Below are positions 7,157 through 14,285 of a stretch of DNA of 27,012 nucleotides, piece by piece. The notes beneath the pieces are model-generated. The model had not been told where the DNA came from. It ran no database searches and saw only the letters and a program-made list of their open reading frames with translations. Position 1 is the stretch's first letter. Each line of letters starts with the position of its first letter. The translations under genes were made by a program, and so were the position numbers. Source of the stretch: CAZQHK01 sp964593455 (GTDB lineage Bacteria; Muiribacteriota; CAYSPT01); the NCBI GenBank assembly GCA_964593455.1, contig CAZQHK010000050.1, positions 1 to 27,012 on the forward strand. The letters are read 5' to 3'.

Positions 7157-8387
7157 AAAGAAGCGTCCAAAAGAAACCGGGAGTTTTCTCGGAAGGACAA
7201 TAAAAAAACTTTTGGCTCTCCGGGCAGTCATATTCAAAGAACGGTTATTCCGCGTCTTTATTATTACGCTCATTGTCATCTCGCTTGGCGCAGCCGGAAC
7301 CTGGTACTTCGAACAGGAAGCCTTTGCTAATTGGGAGACCCGTCCCGATCAACTTCCTGAACCGAATATCGACAGTCCGGGCAACGCGTTCTGGTGGGCA
7401 CTGGTTACCGTGACCACGGTTGGTTTCGGAGAGTATTATCCAACCTCCCGAGGTGGGAAAATTGTTGCTTCCATACTTATTGTTTTCGGTATCGGCCTGA
7501 TATCCACATTCACCGCTACCATTGCTTCTGTTTTTGTTGAAAGAAAGATCAGGGAAGGGAAGGGTCTGATGAAGATCGAAATTTCCGACCACGTGGTCAT
7601 CTGCGGTCTTAATTCTCAAGTAGACGAGATACTGGAGTCATTGAATGAAACCGGTGACATAAGCGTCGTACTGGTAAACGAGATGGAAGAGCACGAGTTT
7701 GCCATGCTGCGGGAGAAATATGTTAACCTGACCCTCAAATTTGTACGGGGTGATTTCACCAAGGAGTCTGTGCTCCGGCGGGCCAATATAAATCATTGTC
7801 AGGCGATTCTGGTGCTGGCTGATAGAAGCGGTGCGCACACGTATGCCAATGCCGACGAACGGACAATCCTGGGTACGCTGACGATGAAATCGATTAATTC
7901 TGATGTCATGGTTTCCGCCGAACTTCTCAGTAAAGAAAACATGTCGCACCTGGAACGGACCAAAGTCGAACATGTGGTAGTAAGCGGTGAATTTACCGGC
8001 TGCCTGATGGCTCAATCGACGCTGGAACCGGGTATGCCGCAGGTAGTGAAAGAGCTGGTAGGAGTGGGTGAGGGAACCGCCCTTATGCGTCGTTTACCGG
8101 TACCATCGAACATGGTAGGTAAGACGTTTCAGGAGTTGGCAGAGTATTTCATGTCCAATGAAAAGCAGATTCTGATTGGTCTTATCACCGAGCAGAGAAA
8201 GATAGCTATGGATGACATATTGACCGATGACAGCTCGTTCATCGATGCGTTCATAAAAAAGACCCTGGAAGAAGCGGAGGAAGGATTGCTTGGCGGAAAG
8301 GAGCGGTTCGTTCCTCGTTTGAACCCCTCAGCCGAGACGGTGATCAAAAAAACGGATTCCGCGGTTGTTATTGCAGGGAGCTGCTGA
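7137..8387 (+). CDS. Two-TM potassium channel with RCK/TrkA-N domain
   Basis: About 416 aa. TM1 spans roughly residues 40-58, then a pore loop with the K+ selectivity filter T-V-G-F-G (near 97-101), TM2 (near 108-133), and a cytoplasmic RCK region starting H-V-V-I-C-G (near 152). The usual Rossmann GxGxxG reads G-L-N-S-Q-V, so nucleotide binding may be altered. Family role: tetrameric gated K+ or cation channel in the cytoplasmic membrane. Start choice: AGGAGG at 7119-7124 is too close to TTG 7128 and better spaced for GTG 7137, which I use. The gene overlaps cobO and ends 1 nt before the cNMP-binding gene, so channel and ligand-binding protein are co-translated. Confidence 0.88.
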   Translation: MKGLSGKKKRPKETGSFLGRTIKKLLALRAVIFKERLFRVFIITLIVISLGAAGTWYFEQEAFANWETRPDQLPEPNIDSPGNAFWWALVTVTTVGFGEYYPTSRGGKIVASILIVFGIGLISTFTATIASVFVERKIREGKGLMKIEISDHVVICGLNSQVDEILESLNETGDISVVLVNEMEEHEFAMLREKYVNLTLKFVRGDFTKESVLRRANINHCQAILVLADRSGAHTYANADERTILGTLTMKSINSDVMVSAELLSKENMSHLERTKVEHVVVSGEFTGCLMAQSTLEPGMPQVVKELVGVGEGTALMRRLPVPSNMVGKTFQELAEYFMSNEKQILIGLITEQRKIAMDDILTDDSSFIDAFIKKTLEEAEEGLLGGKERFVPRLNPSAETVIKKTDSAVVIAGSC

Positions 8388-8388
8388 G

Positions 8389-8892
8389 ATGAAGAAAAAA
8401 GAGTTTCTTAGGAACGTGGCCATTTTTTCCCAACTCAACGATTATGAACTGGATCTCATTACCAAGGTTGTCACCGAGGAATTTTTTGCTGAAGGAGAAG
8501 AAATCGTTCGCGAAGGTGACGAAGGAGATTCCATGTTTATCGTCTATGAAGGAACCGTGGGGATATCTCTTTCACTGACATTGCGTTTGCACGGAGCAGC
8601 CGAGAGTAAGGAAAAAGTACTCACTACCCTGGATTCTTCCATGTTCCCGTTTTTTGGAGAGATGGCTCTTCTGGGTATCAGGGAGCGTACCGCTACCTGT
8701 CACGCAAACACTCCCTGTAAAGTATTGGAAATCACGAAAAAAGATTTTGAGAAAATCTGCTATGGGCATCTCAATATCGGTTACCGGGTTATGGAAAAAA
8801 TTGGACAGGTTCTCTGCCTGCGGCTTCAGAAAGCGAACCAGGATATCAAGAAACTCACTACGGTTTTAAGCCTGGTAATGCGGAAAACATGA
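8389..8892 (+). CDS. Cyclic-nucleotide-binding domain protein
   Basis: 167 aa, essentially one cNMP-binding beta-roll (residues about 12-125) and a C-terminal helix. The phosphate-binding cassette F-G-E-M-A-L-L-G-I-R-E-R-T-A-T at 89-103 keeps the Glu and Arg that bind the ribose and cyclic phosphate, so real cAMP or cGMP binding is plausible. No DNA-binding HTH follows, unlike CRP/FNR regulators. The ATG is 1 nt after the channel stop with CAGGGAG upstream. In ligand-gated channels of the CNG/MlotiK type this domain is fused to the pore; here it is a separate product next to a pore/RCK protein, so I infer a split regulatory subunit. Confidence 0.85.
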   Translation: MKKKEFLRNVAIFSQLNDYELDLITKVVTEEFFAEGEEIVREGDEGDSMFIVYEGTVGISLSLTLRLHGAAESKEKVLTTLDSSMFPFFGEMALLGIRERTATCHANTPCKVLEITKKDFEKICYGHLNIGYRVMEKIGQVLCLRLQKANQDIKKLTTVLSLVMRKT

Positions 8893-8928
8893 GTTTGTGA
8901 CGGAGTCGGTCCTGGTACAACGGGGAGT

Positions 8929-9834
8929 TTAAAGAATTATTTCATTGCCTTCTATAGCCGCTATCAGTTCGAGCGGTTGTTTTTTCTCAGCCAGTTTCTT
9001 CGCCCATGTATCCATGATTGCATCGAGTTCTTCATCTGTTCGAACGGGATCGTAATGGAAGAGAACCAGTTTGCCGATCCTTGAGGCCAGGGCCACGTTG
9101 ATAGCTTCTTCCACGGTGCTGTGTCCCCATCCGATCTTGGTGTTATACTCATGTTCCAGGTATTGAGCGTCGTGAATGAGCAAATCGGCATTAAGTGAAA
9201 AATCAACCAGACGCCGGTCGAGTTGGTTCACGTGTTCTCCAATTTTCGAGTCGAGTTCCGATGCCTCGGAAGAACCTTCATTATCAGGACTGAACAACCG
9301 GTGATACGGTTCGGTGTCGGTGGCGTAGACGAACGAATGACCGTCAATGCTGATACGATAACCGAGCACCAACCCGGGATGGTTAAGGTACAGACTTTCA
9401 ATGTGGTAGTTTCCGATGTCAAAGGCGTCTTCCTCAATTTCTCGGAACTCGATGCTAGAGGCCATGTTTTTCATCGAGATTGGGAAATATACCCAGTTCA
9501 TCTGGGCCCGGAATATCTGCTCAAGAGACATCTCAACGTTTTTAAATCCCCAGACAATGATCTTGTTACCCGGGATCAAAGCCGGGATAAAAAATGGAAA
9601 TCCCTGGATATGGTCCCAGTGAGTATGACTGACCAGGATATTGTATGTGGCAGGCGGAAGACCTTGCTTTATCAACTCGAGTCCGAGAATCCTCAAACCA
9701 CTGCCGGCGTCCAGGATAATTCTCTCCCCGGCATCGGAAAGCACCTCCAGGCATGGCGTGTTGCCGCCGTACCTGAGAGTATCCTTGCCCGGTACCGGAA
9801 TAGAACCCCTAACTCCTAGAAACCGGATCTTAAT
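8929..9834 (-). CDS. Metallo-beta-lactamase-fold hydrolase with apparent ATT start
   Basis: About 301 aa. The metal motif H-T-H-W-D-H is at residues 70-75, with N-H-P-G, A-T-D-T-E, H-D-A and G-H-S-T further on; this is the PhnP/RNase Z/cyclic-phosphodiesterase side of the fold. The conserved family N-terminus IKIRFLGVRGSIPVPG is encoded before any ATG, GTG or TTG; the first such codon (GTG 9744) would delete 30 conserved residues. The likely start is ATT at 9832-9834, 6 nt after the ribosome-site-like AGGTGA. The preceding in-frame codons are TGA-GTA-ACC, and that TGA is the stop of the small lipoprotein ORF, in the same frame. Substrate unknown. The gene converges with the cNMP-binding gene, which makes a cyclic nucleotide worth testing, but that is a guess. 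Confidence 0.82.
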   Translation of the reverse strand: MKIRFLGVRGSIPVPGKDTLRYGGNTPCLEVLSDAGERIILDAGSGLRILGLELIKQGLPPATYNILVSHTHWDHIQGFPFFIPALIPGNKIIVWGFKNVEMSLEQIFRAQMNWVYFPISMKNMASSIEFREIEEDAFDIGNYHIESLYLNHPGLVLGYRISIDGHSFVYATDTEPYHRLFSPDNEGSSEASELDSKIGEHVNQLDRRLVDFSLNADLLIHDAQYLEHEYNTKIGWGHSTVEEAINVALASRIGKLVLFHYDPVRTDEELDAIMDTWAKKLAEKKQPLELIAAIEGNEIIL

Positions 9835-9840
9835 GGTTAC

Positions 9841-10011
9841 TCACCTGCCGTCCGTTGTTTGTGAAGAAGACGGTTCGCTGCCCGTCCATATAGTCTGAGT
9901 TGAAATCGTTTCCTGATCCGGCAACTTGGAAACCGGTTGACAACTGAGCAGGAATACTGTCAGCAGGAAAATCAGAAAACATAATGTCGAAGTCCGCAGA
10001 AAACTCCACAT
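9841..10011 (-). CDS. Tiny lipoprotein (or leader of the downstream hydrolase)
   Basis: 56 aa: a short charged start, a hydrophobic stretch and the lipobox L-L-S-C with Cys24, followed by 32 Ser/Thr/Gln-rich residues ending T-T-D-G-R. This is a standard type II signal with a short linker-like tail. AGGAGG lies 12 nt before the ATG at 10011. The stop TGA (9841-9843) is in the same frame as the metallo-hydrolase that follows, only two codons (GTA ACC) before its ATT. So it may be a free micro-lipoprotein, or the export and lipid anchor of the hydrolase cut off by one stop codon. The linker-like composition favours the second view slightly. Confidence 0.6.
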   Translation of the reverse strand: MWSFLRTSTLCFLIFLLTVFLLSCQPVSKLPDQETISTQTIWTGSEPSSSQTTDGR

Positions 10012-10098
10012 AACAGTATTATACCTCCTGGTCACACTCAAGAGTTCCAATCCTATTATCCTTTGTTTCGGCATTCGGCCAGATTACTTTAGCTTTCG

Positions 10099-10812
10099 TT
10101 AAAAAGCAACGACGACCAGAGTGATATTATCTGTCCCTCCACGCGCGTTAGTCTCGTCTACCAGCACGTTGCAAAGTTTCTCCAAATCGTCATGATGTTC
10201 GATGATATAACGACAGATATCCTCATCTTCCAGATGTGTGGTCAATCCGTCGGAACAAAAAATAATTGTATCACCGGGTTGGAGTGGAAGGGGATCCCCT
10301 AGATCGACTTCTACCGTGGCCGCCGTTCCGCACGCCCGGGTAATGATATTTTTTTGGTGATGGTTCTTGGCTTCCTCGGGGGTGATAATCCCTCGGGCGC
10401 AGAGCTCGGCGACCAGACTGTGGTCCGAAGACAGCTGTTGTAATGTAGCGTCTCTGAAGTGGTAGAGTCGGCTGTCTCCCACCCACGCGAAATACAGAAT
10501 ATTCTCCTCTACCAGTCCGGCCACGACGGTTGTTCCCATACCCCGGGCTTCCGGTTTTGCTTCGGCTTCGGTTGAAATTGCCTTATTTACGGCTTGAATA
10601 GCATGTACGAGCAGTTCTCCGGGATCGTTATCGGTTTCTTCTGTCACCGTTTCCCGCAGGACTTCTACCGCGATGGCGGACGCGAAATCTCCACACGCGT
10701 GGCCGCCCATTCCGTCGGCCACGGCAAATAATCCGATCTCTGATGCACAGAGATAACTGTCTTCATTGACCTGTCTGATCATACCGGAATTGGAGATGGC
10801 GGCGGCCCGCAT
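10099..10812 (-). CDS. PP2C-family Ser/Thr protein phosphatase (Stp/PrpC type)
   Basis: 237 aa, the usual length of bacterial single-domain PP2C enzymes. All metal and phosphate motifs are present: Q-V-N-E-D-S near residue 14, V-A-D-G-M-G-G-H at 31-38, M-G-T-T near 91, W-V-G-D-S-R near 109, S-D-H-S near 128, C-S-D-G-L-T near 186 and G-G-T-D-N-I-T near 224. It removes phosphate from Ser/Thr of proteins in the cytoplasm and normally opposes a Hanks-type kinase, which is not in this window. It starts 3 nt after the stop of the Cys-rich gene, so they are an operon; the ribosome site is weak, consistent with coupling. Confidence 0.93.
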   Translation of the reverse strand: MRAAAISNSGMIRQVNEDSYLCASEIGLFAVADGMGGHACGDFASAIAVEVLRETVTEETDNDPGELLVHAIQAVNKAISTEAEAKPEARGMGTTVVAGLVEENILYFAWVGDSRLYHFRDATLQQLSSDHSLVAELCARGIITPEEAKNHHQKNIITRACGTAATVEVDLGDPLPLQPGDTIIFCSDGLTTHLEDEDICRYIIEHHDDLEKLCNVLVDETNARGGTDNITLVVVAF

Positions 10813-10815
10813 GGA

Positions 10816-11184
10816 TTAGATCTCATTTCCTTTTTTAGTTTTCTTTTTCTGGTAATAGTAGTTGAGTTGCCGGCGGTTGGCAAGTTTTTTACGGCACTGG
10901 TAACATCGCTTGGGACGTGAGGTTGAGTAGCTGATAAGTTTACTGCACTCTTCACAACTGGTGGTCCTCGTCTGTGTAGCCAGCATCGGGCTCAAAGCGG
11001 TGAAAATTTCGCAATTCTGGCATCGTTCAAAATCCGCCCGCCGGCAGCAAGGTTTTATCTCAACATCCCAGCAGTTTTTCGTTTTTTGATAAGCCTGACA
11101 CAGGTCGAGCATCTTATCAGAGCAGCCGCGAAACTCAGCGCAGAGATTACCACCCGATTTCTTCGAGTTTTTCTTTCGGGTCAC
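10816..11184 (-). CDS. Cys-rich zinc-ribbon protein, unknown function
   Basis: 122 aa with 12 cysteines. Eight lie between residues 15 and 58 (C15, C21, C29, C38, C46, C47, C55, C58), and the C-terminal four form a clean CxxC (77, 80) and CxxC (94, 97) zinc ribbon, followed by a very basic tail rich in K/R/Y/Q. The basic N- and C-termini suggest nucleic-acid or protein contact. I do not recognise the family. The start is GTG at 11184 with only a weak G-rich ribosome site. It leads the operon with the PP2C phosphatase, 3 nt apart, so it may be a partner or target of phospho-signalling; that is inference. Confidence 0.7.
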   Translation of the reverse strand: MTRKKNSKKSGGNLCAEFRGCSDKMLDLCQAYQKTKNCWDVEIKPCCRRADFERCQNCEIFTALSPMLATQTRTTSCEECSKLISYSTSRPKRCYQCRKKLANRRQLNYYYQKKKTKKGNEI

Positions 11185-11240
11185 AATTCCACGCCCCCTA
11201 ACCCGCTTATTTTACAAGCACACTAACAATTAATCATACT

Positions 11241-11249
11241 ATTATAGCA
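11241..11249 (-). promoter_or_regulatory. Extended -10 promoter for the Cys-rich/PP2C operon
   Basis: On the minus strand TGC-TATAAT, a perfect -10 with the TGn extension, just after the flagellin terminator. A -35 is weak (TTATTT at a 17-nt spacing), which is acceptable for extended -10 promoters. Confidence 0.5.
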
Positions 11250-11262
11250 TAGCCGCCAGGCA

Positions 11263-11298
11263 TAAATAAAGGACCGGCGGCTGTGAGAGCCGCCGGCC
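11263..11298 (-). terminator. Rho-independent terminator of the flagellin gene
   Basis: The minus-strand transcript shows a very GC-rich stem (11288-11298 GGCCGGCGGCT pairing with AGCCGCCGGTCC at 11271-11282, 5-nt loop) followed by TTTATTTAT. A smaller hairpin CTATCC/GGATAG lies just before it at 11308-11321. Confidence 0.9.
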
Positions 11299-11349
11299 TT
11301 TCAAAGCCTATCCGTGGATAGACTACCCTCTTCTTAATTTCACGCTTTG

Positions 11350-13416
11350 TTAGCCGAGAAGTTGGAGCACGTTCTGCGGGATCGTGTTGGCCTGAGCCAG
11401 CATCGCCGTGCCGGCCTGGAGCATGATCTGGAACTTCGTGAATTCCATCATCTCTTTGGCCATGTCAGCGTCCCTGATTCTCGACTCGGAGGACTGCAGG
11501 TTCTCCTTGGTAACGCCGAGGTTCTTGATGGTGTGCTCGAGTCTGTTCTGAACGGCACCGAGTCGGCCTCTTTGTTTTGACACCCGGTTGATGGCAGTGT
11601 CCACGAGACCTCCGTCGATGATAGTGAACGCGGCTTGCTGTGTGGAGACGTCAAACCCGCCGCCGATCCCCAGTGCATCTGACCCCATGTCGTCGACTGA
11701 GAACGTGACACGGTGATCATCACCTTCATTGGGTCCGACCTGCAGCGTGAGTGATCCGGCTGTTGCCAGAATGGAGAAATGGTCGTGGACCGCGGCTCCA
11801 CCGCCCTCGTCGAAGAAGCCCTTCAACTGGATCTCTTCCAACTCAAAGGCGATACCGGCGATACCGCCTGCGTCCTGCAACTCTTCGCCAGCCAGGTCGG
11901 GATCAATACCGGAGTGTTTGAGCGCGTAAAACGAGCTCGTCGCGCTGAACGAGGAAGAGCGGTTCCCCTGGTTGGCCCGCAGGAACGCCTCGTTGTTGTC
12001 GGGATCGGTGACCTTAACGACATAGTCGTCGGTCTTCGATATCCGCGTACCGGTGATGGTGTCGCCGTATACTTCCTGGTAGATACCGAACCGGTCGGCA
12101 AACCCGAAGTCCCACGTCGTTCCACCGTTCTCTACCTTGAAAACACCCACACCGTTGGAGCTGTCCGTCAGGGTGAAGGCGCCCGTTGACTGATCGTACG
12201 AGGCGGTCACGTCTGACAGGGCGTTGATCCGGACGAGCAGATCCGCGATAGTGGCGTTTCCGGTCGCGGTTAACATGGCCGACACGCTGACTATCTGCCG
12301 GTCGCCGTCACGGGTGGTCACGGCAAAGGTACCGGTAGAGATACCATCTGAAAGTCCCAGGTCGTCGATATAAGCGACAGTAGCACCGATGGCGGCAGTG
12401 CCGCCGATCTGGGTGGTCGACAGCAGTTTGCCCGTGTTATCGGTCAGGTCCGAGTTGTAGATGGCAAACGTATTGGTAGCCGTCTGGGTAGCGTTACGCA
12501 AGGATTCGTCGTACGGGCTGCCCGAGGGCTGCGCCGAGACTTCCACGTGCACTTCGTGAGCCGACCCGTACTTGTTCGACTCGATGATGACACCTTCATA
12601 GTTATTCTGAGCCTCTGCGTTTATGGCGTAAGAGGCGGTGGCGTCGATACCGGCGTCTTCCAGCGCCTCGTTGATCTTGTCGATAGCCGCACTCATGGAA
12701 TCACCGGCACTATCTTCCGCCGTCACCGTGGCCAGGGCGATCTTGCCTTCGGACTCGATCTTGAAGGTGTAATCACCGGCGTTAGCGGCAACTGTGCCCA
12801 TGAAGTCGTACAGACCGCCGGCTGCATCCATGGCGGGACCGGCAGCGGTGCCGCCGAGAATGAGGGCCTTGGCCCGTTCGGCCTGTTTATAAACGGAGAG
12901 TTTGTACTCACCGGTTGACCTGACGATACCATCTACTACCAGCTTGGAAGCCTGGCTGATGTTGCCGGTATCGGCCTTCTCTGTGGCGGTGGCACCGATC
13001 GTGCCATTCAGCAGTTTCTTCGTGTTGTACTCTGTGGTAAGGGCGATCCGGTCGATCTCGGTGATCAACGCGTCAACCTCCGCCTGGTAGTGCTCGCGGT
13101 CGCCGTCGGTCTTATCACCGTTGGCGGCCAGTTCGGTCAGGTCACGGATACGACGCAGAATAGCGTGAGTCCGGTCCAGCGCTCCCTCAGCGGTTTGAAT
13201 CAAAGATATACCGTCTTGAGCATTCGAGACAGCTATCTCGAGACCGCCGACCTGGGCACGCAGTTTTTCGGATATGGCCAAACCACCGGCGTCGTCCGCC
13301 GCACGGTTGACTCTGAGACCTGAGGAAAGACGTTCGAGGGTTTTGTTTAAGGAACCGGTTGTCTGAGTCAGATTCCGGTGTGAGTTCATTGCAGGTATAT
13401 TATGTACGACTCGCAT
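11350..13416 (-). CDS. fliC: Flagellin, long form with a large central insertion
   Basis: 688 aa, against about 270-500 for common flagellins. The N-terminal D0/D1 region (1-140) is canonical: N-x-x-R-x-L hairpin start, L-E-R-L-S-S-G-L-R-V-N-R-A-A-D-D-A-G-G-L-A-I-S-E, then the long coiled helix. The C-terminal D1/D0 (about 600-688) has N-R-L-E-H-T-I-K-N-L and E-S-R-I-R-D-A-D-M-A, ending N-V-L-Q-L-L-G. The roughly 450 residues between are Ala/Gly/Thr/Asp-rich beta-type domains exposed on the filament surface. The ribosome site AAGGAGG is 9-10 nt before ATG. Single-gene unit with its own terminator; the leader carries two hairpins with GGA loops, suggesting CsrA control. No other flagellar gene is in view. 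Confidence 0.95.
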   Translation of the reverse strand: MRVVHNIPAMNSHRNLTQTTGSLNKTLERLSSGLRVNRAADDAGGLAISEKLRAQVGGLEIAVSNAQDGISLIQTAEGALDRTHAILRRIRDLTELAANGDKTDGDREHYQAEVDALITEIDRIALTTEYNTKKLLNGTIGATATEKADTGNISQASKLVVDGIVRSTGEYKLSVYKQAERAKALILGGTAAGPAMDAAGGLYDFMGTVAANAGDYTFKIESEGKIALATVTAEDSAGDSMSAAIDKINEALEDAGIDATASYAINAEAQNNYEGVIIESNKYGSAHEVHVEVSAQPSGSPYDESLRNATQTATNTFAIYNSDLTDNTGKLLSTTQIGGTAAIGATVAYIDDLGLSDGISTGTFAVTTRDGDRQIVSVSAMLTATGNATIADLLVRINALSDVTASYDQSTGAFTLTDSSNGVGVFKVENGGTTWDFGFADRFGIYQEVYGDTITGTRISKTDDYVVKVTDPDNNEAFLRANQGNRSSSFSATSSFYALKHSGIDPDLAGEELQDAGGIAGIAFELEEIQLKGFFDEGGGAAVHDHFSILATAGSLTLQVGPNEGDDHRVTFSVDDMGSDALGIGGGFDVSTQQAAFTIIDGGLVDTAINRVSKQRGRLGAVQNRLEHTIKNLGVTKENLQSSESRIRDADMAKEMMEFTKFQIMLQAGTAMLAQANTIPQNVLQLLG

Positions 13417-13466
13417 TAGTTTTCATCCTCCTTGATGAAATTATTTCCGGGAATCCGTTCCCGGAA
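13417..13466 (-). promoter_or_regulatory. Flagellin leader with two GGA-loop hairpins (candidate CsrA sites)
   Basis: In the mRNA, the stem TTCCGGGAA/TTCCCGGAA (13445-13466) displays CGGA in its loop. Eleven or so bases before the start codon, the stem TTTCATC/GATGAAA (13421-13440) displays AAGGAG, the ribosome site itself, in its 6-nt loop. Two GGA-loop hairpins, one covering the Shine-Dalgarno, is the arrangement known for CsrA repression of flagellin mRNA in Bacillus. Confidence 0.6.
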
Positions 13467-13872
13467 TCGGACGACGTTCACGTTCCGGCTATCATCCGGG
13501 TCCGTTCCGGATAAAAGCCGTTAGTGTACTCTGCTATGGCCTCACCTCCATCCTGTAACCTTTATATTTCATACTCGTGCCCCTGAACCTGCTTTCTCCC
13601 GCCGCTTCGGACACACGCCGACAGTACGCCTGACATACGAGTGACAGGATAGCTGTCCCGCTTGTGCCGAAGTTGTTCGCCATACTACAGGCAAACTCCG
13701 GGAACAAAGCCTGGCTGGAATGCTCGTTATGTTGCCTGGGTGGTTTGACCCTTCCTTGGTTGTGGATCAATCCGTTTCGTGAGCCTGCTTCCGGTTTAAA
13801 CCGCCTTTACCGTTGTGCTCACACACAAGGTATCGGGCTCAAAACGGCAACCAATAAGGGCCATATTTACCA
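13467..13872 (-). other. Long 5' leader or intergenic region upstream of flagellin
   Basis: If the promoter at 13873-13900 is used, this stretch is transcribed as a leader of about 400 nt. It has several small stem-loops but no riboswitch class that I recognise, and the possible 78-codon ORF here has a TTG start and no ribosome site. A sequence with CCGATA (like a sigma-28 -10) lies near 13830, but its -35 is poor. Confidence 0.35.
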
Positions 13873-13900
13873 ATTATAGCGAAATAAATATGTTTATCAA
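13873..13900 (-). promoter_or_regulatory. Sigma70-like promoter directed toward flagellin
   Basis: Minus strand TTGATA, 16-nt spacer, perfect TATAAT. It lies about 450 nt before the flagellin start, so the transcript would have a long leader, or it could serve something short within that leader. Confidence 0.55.
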
Positions 13901-14176
13901 CGATTATCTGCTGATATCTACTTATCTTACATTGTTTTTATGTTTGTAGTCATGAAAACCCGCATAGTTACAGTGTTTTTACAAGCCAATAGGGAAATTC
14001 CCCATTATCGTTGCCATATCACTGCATGCGCTACCTTGAAGTGCTACTTTAACTATCATAAGTGAATTGTCATTTTTTTTTCGAGAGTATTCGTAAGCCT
14101 TGAAAAATCCCGTCATTTTTAAGGTTTTCAGAAGACCTTATCAATAGGTCTGAAAAGTGATATAGTGGCTTTTTAT
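13901..14176. other. AT-rich divergent intergenic region
   Basis: No gene seen. An imperfect hairpin at about 14123-14156 (TTTTCAG-AAG-ACC pairing with GGTCTGAAAA) sits just upstream of the plus-strand promoter and could be an operator or attenuator. Confidence 0.4.
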
Positions 14177-14205
14177 TTGACGTTTGCTTCTTTTCCCGGT
14201 ACAAT
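14177..14205 (+). promoter_or_regulatory. Sigma70 promoter for the PD-(D/E)XK/propeller unit
   Basis: TTGACG at 14177-14182, a 17-nt spacer and TACAAT at 14200-14205. It would give a leader of about 70 nt containing three GGAG-type ribosome sites and a short overlapping reading frame from ATG 14243. Confidence 0.75.
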
Positions 14206-14285
14206 CAAATACGAATTTTTGCAGCATTTCGACAGGAGAAGTATGTCTATATTTATAGAGGAGGATATTTCCGGAGGTGTTGAAG

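Noticed and set aside
13534..13770. 78-codon reading frame upstream of flagellin on the minus strand
   Set aside because: TTG start, no ribosome site, and composition unlike a protein; better seen as leader or spacer.
13467..13872. c-di-GMP (GEMM-I) riboswitch before flagellin
   Set aside because: The conserved CACAGGGCAAACC and GACGCAAAGCC blocks could not be found by eye; only loose similarity.
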